From Symbiotaphrina buchneri (taxonomy: Eukaryota > Ascomycota > Symbiotaphrinales > Symbiotaphrinaceae), in NCBI GenBank assembly GCA_001599915.1, contig BCIG01000035.1, forward strand, positions 1-64,000: a stretch of DNA of 64,000 nucleotides, in the 5' to 3' direction. Shown here in pieces: positions 22,001 to 34,281 of this stretch (its first letter is position 1; each line of letters begins with the position of its first letter). The translations under genes and the position numbers were made by a program. The notes beneath the pieces were generated by a model. The model saw only the letters and a list, made by a program, of their open reading frames with translations. It had not been told where the DNA came from and made no database searches.

Positions 22001-22656
22001 CACGACGCGATGGGAAGAAGAAGCAGAATAAAGCGGCAAAAAAGCCCCATCATAGGCGGCGTTTTCATTCCTCACAGGAAACGGGTACGAACACGATCAT
22101 TCCCCATGATGGCTTGCATGGTGATTTACCACCAGCTGATTATCACACTGAGAATACTATGGGCCCTGCAAGTCCAAATTACAGCTTGACCAGCCAGAAT
22201 AAGTCACACAGTGCAATGCAAGCGACTCCTCAGGACAGTTGGCACGTCAAGCAGCAGACCTTCTTGGATCTTGACGCACCCGGTGGTATTCAACCCGCGC
22301 CCCATGGACCTTCCAAATCACGTTTAATGAACCTACCATTGGGTGAAAATAAGAACACACGTCTTACATGGTCTCAAATCGTCGCGTCTACTCCCGCCAA
22401 AGCAATTGGTAAGGGAAAGGCTGCTGATCATGCCAAGAAGGAGTCGCTCGAGGAGGCTCCGTGGACTGCACAAGCGAGTAGCCCCGGGTCTTCCAGAAAG
22501 AGTGTGTGGGAAGCAGAAGAAAATATTCTAGCCGAAATGAGTGGATATCAACAGAAGGCTCACTCGCCTTTGCCCGGAGCACGCAAACGAGGCGGACTTG
22601 CTAGTGTCCCTCCCGGCAGCCGTGAGAAAAAGGAGAACAAATACTGGGTACCGTAG
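19034..22656 (+). CDS. Large RRM-domain protein of unknown function
   Basis: Proposed exons 19034-19517, 19575-19874, 19919-20591, 20641-21068 and 21176-22656 total 1121 residues in phase. Residues 1-165 are helical and charged (AYKTEIQKAFPTIC, EEIKNKGEVFMDEVREKLQ) with no family I recognise. A disordered stretch follows with short ALPTP repeats. One RRM lies at about residues 438-505, with RNP2-like IFVGNL and a degenerate RNP1 (PCYAFIRF) created by the third intron. The remaining 600 residues are disordered, rich in Ser, Pro, Glu and basic runs such as KKKQNKAAKKPHHRRR. The second intron (44 bases, GTACGT...GCAG) and the fourth (107 bases, chosen because it alone restores frame with a good donor) are less certain. 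A role in RNA binding is inferred from the RRM only. Confidence 0.75.
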
Positions 22657-23123
22657 TGTGGATCTGCAGCACTTGTCTGTTAATGGTGTGATCTCCGGTG
22701 ACCAGAATCATGAGAGAGCACGAGATGGGTAGCAACGGCCGTCGATTCATGCTGAACCAGGGTACAGAGAATGATTGATTTCTATTGTCTGACTGCGGCT
22801 CTGCTACCGGGTGTCTCTTTCCTTCTTCGAGGCTAATAGTGTAAGATACAAACTGGATCGAGGGCGGTACGGAGAGCAAGTCTAGAAATTTGTGTCCCTC
22901 CTGCCTGTTCGGCATATGCTGCTGTTCGAATAACGACTCGGCAGGTGCTGAGGCTCTGCGGACAAGACCAATTAAAACATGTGCTAGCCCCTATCATAGC
23001 CTCCTGTCCCCTGCCATGAGCTCCCTTTCCCCACCATATAATTTACCCGCCCAGTCGGAAAGAAAAGCAAAAACGTGATTAGCAGAGTTAATAGTAAGGA
23101 AAGCTGCGCCCTAAGCCGTCAAA
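22657..23123. other. Convergent 3' region between RRM gene and sidB
   Basis: About 470 bases without a gene or repeat that I recognise; expected to contain both 3' UTRs. Confidence 0.5.
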
Positions 23124-25314
23124 TCAGAAGATAGTGCCGAAAGAACCATCTGTGGGGATCGCCTTCCTCGGGTTGCTCTTGTTCTCCCCCTCTGGTGCTG
23201 GCTTCCTATGCCTACTCGGGGTTAGATTCAACCTGTGCCAAACATATCATGGGCTGTCATACCTAAAAGTAAAGCCGACAAACAGTGACTTTCCCATTTT
23301 CTCTTGCCTGTCGGCCATGTGTTCAAGAGCCATCTGCTTCTCGTGCACTTCTTTGTATTTTGCCATGTCGGCTTCGTTGCTGAAGTCATCGAAATAGCCA
23401 GCATCGGTCTCAGAATCGAGTTCAGGTACGAATGGCGCGCGCTGTTGCCGCAGACGCTCCCATTCCACCTCGGCGAAGTATGCGTGAGCACGAATCTCCC
23501 CAATTCCATGGAACCGGGAAGGCTTCGCGGCAACCAACCGGGTTATTAGATCCCAAGTGCGTTTACTCAAGAAGTAGTTGGGATCCTCATATTGTGGTTT
23601 CTTTAAGACCGACTTCCAATGCTTCAGGTTCTGCCACGTTTCGTCGACAGTGGATCCAGCAAAAGGCGGATAACCAGCCAGAGCCTCAAAAAGCATGCAT
23701 CCGAGACTCCAGTAGTCAACTGTGAAGTCGTACTCCTCTCCTTTAAGGACTTCCGGAGCCATATAGTCCGGAGACCCGACAATGGACTTGGCATAGTTGA
23801 CATCGCGTTCCCTCAAGGAACGATAACCCTCTCGCCTCTCTGCAGCGCTCCGTTCTTCCATTGGTCGTCCGAACGGTACGGCCACTCTTCCAACCTCCTC
23901 AAGCTTGACACGCATCGACTCAATCTTCACTGGGCTCAACATCCCAGCCGATAGACCAAAGTCGGTGAGCTTGACATGCCCGGCAGAGTCAATGAGAAAA
24001 TTCTCGGGTTTCAGGTCCCGATGGATATAGCCAAGCTGATGTAGAGAGTCTATACAACAAAACATCTCTGCAATGTAAAAGCGTGCATGTCTGTTGTGGA
24101 GCACTCCTGTGTTGTTCAAGAGAGTTCTGAAGTCACCTCCTGGCACATATTCCTACGAATGAGACCGTGAGTATAGAATGTCCCACATGCTGGGTCGGAG
24201 CTCAAGGGTTATCAACATACCATGGCTAGATAAATGCTCTGTTCATCTTGAAAGGCATAGAAAAGTTTGACCAGCCACTCACTCTTCGCCGCAGTAAGAA
24301 TGTCACGCTCCGTGAGGACATGCCTGATCTCATCCAACTTGAACAACAATTTCTTGCTCATCACTTTCAAGGCGCACACCTCTCTGGTATCCTTCTTTTG
24401 GGCCAGGAAGACCTGTCCATAACCGCCCTGGCCGACCTGCGTCAGGATTTGGAAGTCGCCGTGCCGAAGCCTAGTCCGGCGTTTGCGCAAGTTGGCCCTT
24501 TCCCGACCCAAGGATTTGTGCCGGGCGGCCTCGTACTCTGCGGAGGGAGTAGCCGGCGGAGCTGGATTTTGCGCGTTGAATTGCGAGAGGCGGTTCTGGC
24601 GGGCGTGGACGTAGCTTAATAAATTGAAGTAGTAATCCAAGAAGTCTTGTACAGTTGTCAGATGTTACCCAATAAAAAAAACTCCAAGAGAGACTTACAG
24701 AGCTGAGTCACATTTGCCAGACGCTTCACGCTTGGCTTCTGCAGTTTCTCGAGCTCCTCAGCGGTCAGGCCGCGTTGGGAAATCTGGTTACGGCGACCTG
24801 TAGGGTCTGTCTGCTCGCGGGCAGGGTAGAGCTCATGACGGGATACCGCAGCTGGACTAGGCAGATATTCGGTTTGTTTTTCTTGCCTTGATCCCGGTGG
24901 AGTGTTCTCCTTGTTGGACTTCCGGCCAGGGCTTCCGGGCGGGGCTGCAGGTTCTTTTCGCAACAGGCCTTCATCATGGTCGGCAAAATAGCCGTCAGGG
25001 AGGACGCTGTTTCTATTAGAAGCCGGCGATAGTGGTTGCTGGGTGACAGCCTTAACCGGTGTAGCAAGGGAGGTGGGCACCAGCTTCATGGCGGCTTCAA
25101 AAACGTTGGGGAGATCGTGAGCGCCAGGCGGCATCCGATTCTTGCTCGGACTACCCTGCGGGGTCTGGGGGGGTGAGGTGAAGCCATGGTTCGGCGTGTG
25201 CAGACGCTCGAGAGGACTGGTACCATTGTTGGAGCGGGTGTGTAGGAGCGGCGGCGGGATAGGGAAATTGAACTCGTTCCGCCCGCCTGGAGAAAGCGGC
25301 CCGCCGGTAGCCAT
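23124..25314 (-). CDS. sidB: Septation-initiation NDR-family kinase SidB/Dbf2
   Basis: Exons 25314-24699, 24645-24221, 24152-23263 and 23211-23124 join in phase to 672 residues. The first 205 residues are Pro/Ser-rich and disordered. An NDR N-terminal Mob-binding region follows (ANVTQLYFLDYYFNLLSYVH), then the AGC kinase domain from about residue 270: GQGGYGQVFLAQ, ALKVMSKK, HRDLKPENF, DFGLS, the activation-loop SIVGSPDYMAPE, and a long insert typical of NDR kinases. It closes with PFVPELDSETDAGYFDDF and the hydrophobic motif SLFVGFTF. Sid2/Dbf2/SidB binds Mob1 and drives septum assembly at the end of the septation initiation/mitotic exit network (known). The C-terminus RHRKP...KAIPTDGSFGTIF appears only after the last 51-base intron. 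It is divergent from rec8. Confidence 0.96.
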
Positions 25315-27002
25315 GCCTGCTCAGCTGCTGACCGATTGTACTGCCCCTCCCTGCTTGTGGGTTGAAGATAGAATGGCGGGGATGGACGAGAAGGCAATTG
25401 AATCTGTGCTCAATCCGGTCAGATAGAATGATGTGGTTGATGAAGGATAGAAGCGAGAAGCAGGAGGAGAAGGGGATGGCGACGGAGTCGTGTCGGGAGG
25501 AGACAGGTATACAACAGATGCTTCGTGCCTTTCTTTGCTCTGTTGTGGCCACGGGCGTATTCGTAGATGGAAGGGAATCTTAAGAATGGGGCAGGTGTCA
25601 TGGGCGGCCCTCCTGCCTTAAGGGTAAGGTAAGGTACCTTTAATGTCCTACAGGTAAGGTAAGATACGCTTGTACCGTACACAGTCACTGAGTGTACACT
25701 GCAAGGCTGAATCTCAGACACTGGTTGTACCTAGCTTACTAGATTACTACTACGAGTACGAAGTACACGTACCTTGATTTATAAAGGTACCTTACTTGGA
25801 GACTGGACGCGTGGTACTAAGTAAGGTAAGGTGATAATGGTGAAGGGAAGAGCAGTGACGTGTTGTTGGGGGGTACTAAGATACCTTGGTTGCCGAGGCA
25901 GCAGGTTGGAACTTGACAGAGCTTGTCAACTCAGTCCCTTTTTGATGTCGATTATTATCTAAGCCAATCATCCTCTGCCTCCACCGCCACGACGTCTACC
26001 TTAGGTGTAGGTGTACAGTTAACTAAGGTACCTAGGTTACTTTTACTACTCATGGTTGCTGCCATCTCTCCTTCGGCAGCAACGGCACATTCTTCGCTTC
26101 CTTGCCGCTTTTAAGCCCCACATGATGCCTTCATGTCTTCGTCTGCCACACCGAGCCGGGTAACGGTAACGGTAATAATAGGAGACGTCAACTCTCCAGG
26201 AGGGACAAGGCGCTCTCTGCGGCCTGCTCGACATGACACGTATCATGATCACACCATGGTGCTGCATCTCCCTGGGCGGTTCCTGCACATGCATTCTCAT
26301 CTACATGAAGCCGCGGGTTCTGCGTCTTGTAGTTGTTCTAGTGCGCTACTTGATATATATTGCTCGCGCCCACTGACTCGCAAGCTGTATGTTCGGTCCC
26401 GTGTGAACTTGGGCCCATTCTGGCCGCTCGATGTTCGATGCCCGATGCTCGCGAAAGCCTACGTCCTGCATCTGCAGCACCACCACCCATCTTCGTCCCG
26501 TTTTAATGAGATCTCTGGGGTTCCAAAGTTAAGTCCAGAGTAGGACGGGCAGAGGCGAATGAGTACCTGGTTGGGGAAGACAGCGTAAGATAGGTACCTT
26601 AGGTAGGTAGGGTCGATGGTTAATGGCTCATGGTCACTCGTCATGGGATGTGGCTTCCGTCACCTTCGGACATGGTGAAAGTGAATGGCCCACCTGTTGG
26701 TTGTGGCAAAGGTCTTCTTGTAAGGGAAAAGAAAAGGGAGATATAAAGCAAAACAATAAGAAACGGCGTCTCTCCCTATTCTTACACGTCGTCCCGTCGT
26801 TCTTACGCCTCTCTTGACGCTGCTCGTCTTTCTCTTCTGTTCCCCCATCCTACATGTGTTACTCTCCTCCTCCCACGTATCTTGACACAGACTGATACCC
26901 TTCTTCTCCTTCCACAAACGGGCGCTGCCCATTGGCCGCCTGTCTCTGATAATCCACGCGTCTATCCATTCATCTCGTACTTCCAGTCAAAATCCGTCCA
27001 AG
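25315..27002. promoter_or_regulatory. Long divergent region between sidB and rec8
   Basis: About 1.7 kb with no supported gene. It contains motif clusters at 25618-25670, 25784-25832, about 26018-26045 and 26590-26612. Two cell-division genes (mitotic sidB and meiotic rec8) share it. Confidence 0.5.
25618..25670. repeat. GGTAAGGTAAGGTACC motif cluster
   Basis: Two tandem-like copies of GGTAAGGTAAG separated by about 20 bases, the first running into GGTACC. It lies upstream of sidB. Confidence 0.7.
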
Positions 27003-29481
27003 ATGTTCTACAGCCATGAGAGTAAATCTTTGCCCGCCCCTCTGCGATATTCCCGATCGTGACGCTTCCTATTCACCAAGCGGTTGGCTAATGACGAGCA
27101 GTTCTTACATCCAGAAAGTATGGTGTCGCCACGGTGTGGTATGTCTATCACCTCGTGGCTGCATCCATTCCCAGACTTACCCGCGTCGCGACAGGTTGGT
27201 TGCAACGTTGGGTGCAAAGTCTGTCTTGAAGAAGGTCAATAGGAAGGCCATCCTCGAGGTGGACGTGCCGAAGGCGTGTGAGACCATCATCGCTCCTGAG
27301 GCTCCCATGGCCCTCAGGCTGCAGAGCAGTTTGCTGTACGTCAAACACATTCCCTCTCGGCTTCCACGGATCTGACTTTGCATCCTCGAAGTTATGGCGT
27401 GTCCCGTGTCTATTCTCAACAATGTGGTTACGTTCTCGCCGATGCCCAGAGCGCACAAAACCATATCCGTGCGCTGTTGAAGGTCGTCAGAACCGCAGAT
27501 CTAGACCCTGATGCCGGAAAGACGAGGTAGAGCTCACTATACCAAGGCCGCTGTATATAAAGACTGCTAACGGAGCGTAGGCCGGATCAGCTCATACTGG
27601 AGGATGATCCTGCTTTTATGCCCACTTACGTGCTGCCAATGATGGATGTTGATATGGAGCATCTCGATCTCAGCTCGGCCATTGTGCTCAAGGGACCACA
27701 CGTACCTTTTTCGCCTTCTGGCCAGGCGACCAGTTTCAGTGATTACAGTGTTGGAGGGTCCGGGATCAGACATCATGCAGCCAGCTCAGATGGGAGCGGT
27801 ATTGGCGGCGGAGGCGGCTTTACACTTCCTGGCGCAACACACAGCTCGGCCCCCTTCGGTTCTCAGTTCGGCATAAGCGCGCTCGAAGACGGTCGTTTCT
27901 TGCCCGATGCGGACTTCGAATTCGACGCTGAAGGTAATGTAGTGGATCTTGACGCAGGTGACATACAACCAGCAGGCAACATTGCGCCGCGCGGGCTGGT
28001 CAGGGCTGGGAGTGATTCCGCAGTGAGTGCTCGTGTTAGACGGGAGCACGAAGAAGGATTACGTGGTGGGGCACAAGTGAGTGTTTTCAGCGATTCTGCT
28101 GAAAGCCAGCTAATGTAAGGGATAGCTGGGCTTCCCGGCTGATGAGGCGTTCACAACCGCAATGGATGATGACTTCATCCTCCCTGAGCAGAACCTTTCC
28201 CGGCATTGGCTACTACCAGCACTTCTCAGCGCGGTATCTTAGAATCGCCCGAGCCTGTTGTCCGAGAAGACAGGAGTATGTCGTACGTGGCTGAAGCACC
28301 TCTACGTCAGCGAAGACGGCGTGCTCCAAGGGTTCTGGAAATGGATCAGAGCATGGAACTTCGCAATGCAGACCTTGCTCAATGGAATACCGATTACGTC
28401 GAAAACATGGCGGAGGTTGCAAGATCCAAGCAGCAAGCCAAATTACAAGGACAGGCGAAGAAGAATGCGGCCTTCTGGGTCTTCGGAGGCGGCATCGGTG
28501 GTATTGGCCGTGGATTCGGCCTGTCCAAAGCTGTCGGCCCACTGGACATTTTCGCAGGAGATAGACTCAGGGAAATGATAACCGATCAACAAGTCACATT
28601 GAATGTCAAGAAACGACCTCATGGGCAAGAAGATTCCGAGGAAGAAGAAAGCCGGCGTCATCGAGCTCGCACCACAGACAGGGATGCGGGGGAATTCCAG
28701 CCAGAGCTTTCCTTTGAGGACGATGGAATGACTGGTGCATTCGGGGACGATGTGAGCACTACAAAAGAACATGAAGGCCTCTGCTCAGACTAACAGCCGG
28801 CAGGGTGTGGAGATCGGTCGAGAGGCTCCAGAGAATTTGGAGGATCTGTCTTCGGCTATGCCATGGAATATCAGCGCTTCCGTCCACGGGTCAAGGCACG
28901 GGTCAATCGGCTCTGCACGGCTTTTCTCTGGTAGCATGGGCGGGTTCCCGACAAGCATGGCTGGCCCTGGCTCGGTGGTAGATCAAGGAGTAGCACATCG
29001 GAGGCCTGGTCGCTTGACCAGTGCCAGCCCGCTAATCGGCCGGGGAAGGTCCACAGGCTTCGAGCGAATGTCGAGCTTAGAGATTGAAGAAGCAGACGGA
29101 CAGCCTGCGGCGACCGAGCATGAGGGTACAGATGATCCAGAAGGTTACGATGAGTTCGAGCTGTATGGGCCAGGCGCGGTTGTCGACACCCAGACAGCGG
29201 CGCAGAGCCAGTGGGTCAAGGAGACACTCGACCGGGAGAGTCATAATTTTCTGGAATTTGTCGAAGCCGGTATCGGGGCCGCAGAGGCTGGCTCGATCGC
29301 TGGACAGGCAGGCGACCAATGCGTTATCTTTGAGCAGCTCCTGCCTCCAATGAGCAACACCAGGATAGTTGCCGCGCAAGGACTTCATCATACGCTGCTG
29401 CTGGCTACCAGAAATTGCCTGGCTGTCAGGCAGCTCGAACACTTCGGACCAATCGAGATTCGACTTACTGCCCGGCCTTAG
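27003..29481 (+). CDS. rec8: Meiotic cohesin kleisin Rec8, with apparent one-base frameshift
   Basis: Exons 27003-27021, 27102-27138, 27195-27335, 27392-27526, 27581-28076, 28126-28751 and 28804-29481 code for about 710 residues. The N-terminus (MFYSHEILTSRKYGVATVWL, then NRKAILEVDVPKACE and SLLYGVSRVY) is the kleisin segment that binds Smc3. The C-terminus (FEQLLPPMSNTRIVAAQG... HHTLLLAT) is the winged helix that binds Smc1. The middle is disordered with acidic stretches. Rec8 replaces Scc1/Rad21 in meiosis and is the target of separase. Exon 6 is one base short: sequence reads LGFPADEAF...DDDFILPE in one frame and AEPFPALATTSTSQ onwards in the next, and no intron signal bridges them. The switch is at about 28186-28190. 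A sequencing or assembly error and a true null allele are both possible. Everything else is intact. Confidence 0.92.
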
Positions 29482-30125
29482 GTTGCAGGCATGTTACCCG
29501 CTCCCTGGAAGCGGAGAAGGAGAGATGCCGTACCCTGAAGCTGGCGTGCACATATGCTTTGCTCCACGATTTCCACAGCTCATCATGGCCGAGGTTGCGG
29601 AGGAAGTGGAGGTGCAACCAGCTGCTGGCAATAATTGCTTTATTTCCAGTTATACATTTTAGTATAGCTTTGCTGCTAAATACCTGACTCTAGCTATAAT
29701 TGAATCAGCTTATTACTATGACTTTAATTGTTCCTGAGTAGATCTCTCAGTAACTCCCCTGAATAAGTACCTTCAACTGTTCTTTTGACAGACGTTCTAC
29801 AGCACTTGTGGCGATATTACGATGCATGTTGAAATAACTACAGCATAGATGGTAAACAGCTCCAACAGATCAAAAGCGTGTTTCCCATGTGCTGCAAGGG
29901 AGCGTAGTCGAGCTGTCCTCGCGGCGCACCCACCGACCGAGTCAATCGGATTACCTAAGCCAGTGTTTACTGCACAGCTGTCTCTCGGGTCGTCTCCATG
30001 CGCTTGTCTCTCGCAGACCCACTATCGGAACGCGTCTTGTCAACTCCAACGCATCTGGTCGCATCTGTGAGACTGACCTTATCACCAAACACGTCCCCGA
30101 CAATTCGAGATTCTCCCCGTGCACG
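29482..30125. other. Intergenic region between rec8 and hsk3
   Basis: About 640 bases. The first 350 bases are AT-rich and include the rec8 3' side. The remainder stays open in the hsk3 frame but lacks conserved sequence, so it is taken as hsk3 5' UTR/promoter. Confidence 0.5.
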
Positions 30126-30492
30126 ATGGCCCCGCGCCAGACCTCGTCAATGGCGCCTCGTCTATCTACCGCTCCCTCCAGCATCAAACCCAGGCAATTG
30201 TCTCATCTGCACGCCCAACTGGCCACGCTGCAGGCCCACCTTGCGGACCTCGAGAACCTACTCCGGATGACGGCGGTTCAGGCCGAACACATCAGAGCGC
30301 TTGGAGGTATCCATGGCGGAATGTGAGCTTCATTTCCACGAGAAAGCAGCAGTCGGATGAGAAAGCTGCGGGCATGTTGTGTACGGGCCGCTTACCGTCG
30401 ACAGGTTCATGGCTGCGAGCAAGGTTCTTGGTGAAGAGACCCTCGCCACATCCGCAGCGCAACAACGGCAGGATCGAAATGGCGAGTCCTAA
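30126..30492 (+). CDS. hsk3: DASH complex subunit Hsk3
   Basis: Exons 30126-30322 and 30405-30492 join in phase to 94 residues. The core RQLSHLHAQLATLQAHLADLENLLRMTAVQ followed by HIRALGG and, across the 82-base intron, GMFMAASKVLGEE matches the short coiled-coil Hsk3 family. Hsk3 is one of ten small subunits of the DASH/Dam1 ring that couples kinetochores to spindle microtubules in fungi. The frame is open far upstream, so the start is a judgement: ATG 30126 (MAPRQTSSMAP) or 30150. The exon 2 tail (TSAAQQRQDRNGES) is not conserved. The gene is small and spliced and so easily missed. It is convergent with areA at a distance of about 930 bases. Confidence 0.88.
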
Positions 30493-31418
30493 AAGGATAC
30501 GGATCGGCCCTGATATGATTGACGACACTTTTGCAGGGGTTAGGCGTTCGGCGAATGTGTCGAGAGACGGGGTGCTTTCTAGTGCCCGTCTATGAAGTCC
30601 AATACTGTCGCGGCCGGCTAGGGAATCTGATAAGTGCAGGCTTGCAAGTACCGGCAATGTCTTATTGTGTGTCCCTGAGGTCATGGGGCCAGTTCCTGGG
30701 GGTTTCCGGCTGGACTTAGTCCCCAGCTTGTCGTGCGACCTTCGCGACCTAAAGGATTCGGCGATAGCAAATTGCAGAGACCACTTGGGGAACCTATCAT
30801 ACGATGATGCAGAGCGAAGGCAAGCACATATTAGGGAGCGACACTCGACAGTACGACCAGGTTTATCTCGAGGGACAGCTCCATTCTGACACGGATCGGA
30901 TTATGGATGATAGCAATAGCAGATCAATGAATGCTTCATCATCAGACGGACATGATAGACAATCATCTATGTACTGAAGGCCCCACCATTCTTCGTAGCG
31001 ATCTATAGGATATCATCATAAAGGACAGAGACGCCGTACGTGGAAAGCTGCTGAGACCAACCATGAGGCGGTAAAGTGGCGGCAAACCGCGAACACTCAA
31101 AGAGAACGAGCATGTGCATAAACCGTTGCTTCGCCCTTGGAAAAATTCCAACGTCCAACGCAAGTTATGTGGCCCCTTCTAGATAAGACGAAAGGTGACA
31201 TTGGTGGTATCAAGTTCTGTCCCAAAAGATCACAAGAGCCTCACCTCCATCCCGACTCCTTCCCACATGATTGTATACTTAAACCACCCCAAAGCGCAGA
31301 AAACTGGGTAAGCGAGACGCGCAAGTATTAGTGGAAACCCAAGCATTCGCTCCAACGAACTCCCCATGGTCGCAACCATTCCCTTCCATAGTTGGTGCAC
31401 GGCGCACCAGGTATAACA
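30493..31418. other. Convergent 3' region between hsk3 and areA
   Basis: About 930 bases without a supported gene. In other fungi the areA 3' UTR controls mRNA stability in response to nitrogen; the areA-proximal part (roughly 30900-31418) is where such elements would be, but I can point to none. Confidence 0.45.
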
Positions 31419-34281
31419 TCATAAACTCATCGTCAGCCATTCCCATTCTTGGGGCCCATTGGCAGGCCCTGCAGCAATGCCAGCATTCATGCCGTGCATC
31501 ATCGGTGGCTGACCCTGTACAGTCATCATAGGAGCCAGAGGGACCGGTTCCTTCTTCTTGGCTGGTGATCTCCCGTTTGTATCATCTGCATCGAACAGTT
31601 CTGGCTCTGGGATCCCGACAGTACTCTTGGATTGGCGCCTCTGCCGTTTGGGTGCTACGGCTATCGGCCTATTCCCTGTCGAGCCTGGCCCAATGGGTGT
31701 TGGTGGGTTCTTTGGTGGTGCTGCAGCAATGGGCACGACTCCCTTTCCAGGAGTGCCGCCAGAGACGTTAGTCGGGGTGCTGGCCGCGGTAGAACCCCCA
31801 TTGGAGCCAAGTGTGGACGCCGGGGATTCCGAGCCAGTGTTGCCGGTACCTTTCACCGAGGTCGGAGTCGCGACAGGCGTCACAACAGAGTTCTTCCTGG
31901 AGGACTTCTTGGAAGAACGGGTAGAAGTAGCACCAACAGAAACGGAATTACCACTTCCACGATTGCGTTTCTTGATGACATCAGTCTTGAGGGACAGCGG
32001 ACGCACCACGCCGTGTAACTTAAGGAAGAGGCCGCAGGCGTTGCATAGCGGATGTCCTTCAGGGTTACGTCGCCAGAGAGGGGTAGTCTGGGTGAAGCAG
32101 TTGGTACAAGTTGTCGGTACACCATTGTTGTCGCCATTCTTGGACCCGCCAGGGCTCTGTGGCCGGGACGGGGCCGCTGAACTGAACCCGGACTCGGGAG
32201 GAGAATTGGGGGATGATTGTGCTCCCTGAGGCATATTCTGATGAGCGAGTTGCGTAGTGTTCGGCGTGGAGCTGGTCCGCGGGATCTTCTGACGACGGGG
32301 GTCACTTCCACGGTTTCGAATATCACTGACAGAAGCAGCAGAACCGTGGGTGCGAGACAATCCTGAACCCGGCGCCCAGCTTTGTGATGTAGGGAGCATC
32401 TCCGCCCCGCCAATAGTAACTTGCTTCCGTGTCGGTCCACCACTGAAGCGGGCCGCACTTGGGTTGTACTGGCCGGAGAAGCCGGCATCCCACTGAATGC
32501 CGTTGACATCGAAGCCCGAATCGTCCAGAGAAGAGCTGAAGTCTTGCTGCATCGTCATGGTGCGGTCTGCAAACGCTGCTCCGTCATCTTCCTCGTTATC
32601 CGAGTCATTCCCGAAAGTGAACATGTTACCACTACGATCCATTTGCACGCCAGGAGACCTTGCAGAGGAAGAATAGTCCGATTGAAGGACATGAGATGGA
32701 TTGACGTGCTGCATCGAGAAGCCTGGAGAGAAGCTTGATGGAGCCGCCGTGCTCACAGGAGTGAAGGCAGCTTCGTTTGACGCATTATAAAAGAATTGCG
32801 GCTGCATGCTATTTGACAAGCCCGACGGCCTGTTGGAGCCGAAGAACTGCACGGGCCGTTGCTGACGAATGTCGATGGGGTTGTGATCGAAATACATGTG
32901 ATCGCCTTCAATGGTTGGTTGCGGAGTGGAGACAGTGGACGGGTAAGCTGAACCTGGAGGAGAGTAGTAGTCGGTAGAGTTGAGGGATGAGCCCATTGAA
33001 GCATTGTTGTAAAGCGATGAGAATGGGCCGTGGTGCGCCATGGGAGAAGCACCGGGAGAGAACGCAAAGTTATGCTGAAAGGGGCCTGCCGAATTAATAA
33101 TAGGGTCGTTGTCGAGATTAAAAGTGTCTATATTGAAAGGAAGTTGAGGATGTCCATTCGTGGTGTGGACAAGTGGAGTCTGTGCGGCCTGATCGAGAGA
33201 GTAATTATTCAGACCAGCGTCAGCATCAGGATCGTTAGGGATGGAAATGCTAGCAACAGCAGGAACTTGTGGTGAGAAATCGGCGGGCCGTTTGAGAGGC
33301 TGGCAAATGTTAGACGACCCCTATTTGCCGCGTGGGAGATGCGGTAAGGCGTTGTTTCTCAGGTGGAAGACTTACTCGTCGTTCATCAATACTCGTCTTA
33401 CGAACATGTTTTTGAACGTAGCCGAACTCAGCATTGTTCTGATTGTCGGGAGGTACTACAGGAGCTGACGCTGGCGGGTAATCGTGCATTGCCAGATCTT
33501 TTTTCAGCTTGATTGGGATCGCGGAAGCGACCGCATTGGTGGACGGCGCCGAGCTGCGTTCCTCCTCGGGAGAGTGCTGGATTCCACTTGGGGAGCCGAC
33601 AGAGGAGGAAAAGATGAAGTCGTCGAGGTTCATAGGCTCCGTCTGGCGGTGGTTCTCATCAGCGGTCTTCCGTAACTGCGTAATACCGCTAGGAGAATTG
33701 ACAGCAGCAGCCCGGGCCGCCATCTGCGGAGACAACGATTGTGATGACACTGGGTCAGGAGTTGACTCGATCGATACGTCGGTGCTCTTAGAATTACCCC
33801 ATCGAGCCTGTTCCAGTTCCTTGCGTTTCAGATTCATAGCCATCATGCGCCATGTGATATTTTCCAGACGTTCCTGGTTGGGCAGCTGTGTCTTGGCCTT
33901 GCTATACATCCGCCAGATTTGCGTCGCCAAGGGATCTTTCCTGTGCAACTCGTCCGGGCTGCTGGCCTTCTCAAAAGCGCTGTCATCTAAGAAGTCCGAA
34001 AAAAGGGTGTCGCGCAGCAGATCATGCCGTGCCAAACTCCGGGGAGAGGGAGAGTCGAATTTGGCGTCCTTGTTGCTCGGGACGGTGCCACCGGTTGTCG
34101 CGGACGACGCAGAGCCAGGCTTAAAGTCGGATGGGGCCCGTGAAGAGGACATGTTCTTGGAGGATGCGGAAGAGGAGTCGATGTCAATGTGACGAGGGGA
34201 GACCATATCGTTCATGTCCAGCGGATCTGACGAAGTGGAGGCGCGCACGAGTTCTCCACGCTCGCCATAATGCGCTTCCAT
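31419..34281 (-). CDS. areA: Nitrogen regulatory GATA factor AreA
   Basis: Exons 34281-33376 and 33299-31419 join in phase to 928 residues, a normal AreA size. The single GATA zinc finger lies at about residues 697-740 ([18 protein letters not shown], then [16 protein letters not shown]) followed by the basic [12 protein letters not shown] arm. The extreme C-terminus EWEWLTMSL is the element known to contact the co-repressor NmrA. Upstream conserved blocks include [33 protein letters not shown] and MNLDDFIF. The 76-base intron joins IDERR to [11 protein letters not shown], the position used in other AreA genes. AreA activates genes for using alternative nitrogen sources when ammonium and glutamine are scarce. 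The open frame extends to a GTG at 34305 and then to an in-frame stop near 34372 without an ATG, so 34281 is taken as start unless a 5' exon exists. Confidence 0.95.

Noticed and set aside
31558-32229. 223-residue frame antisense to areA
   Set aside because: It is the mirror of the Ser/Pro/Thr-rich areA coding sequence; such shadows are expected.
33509-34192. 227-residue frame antisense to the first areA exon
   Set aside because: Shadow of areA coding sequence with no independent evidence.
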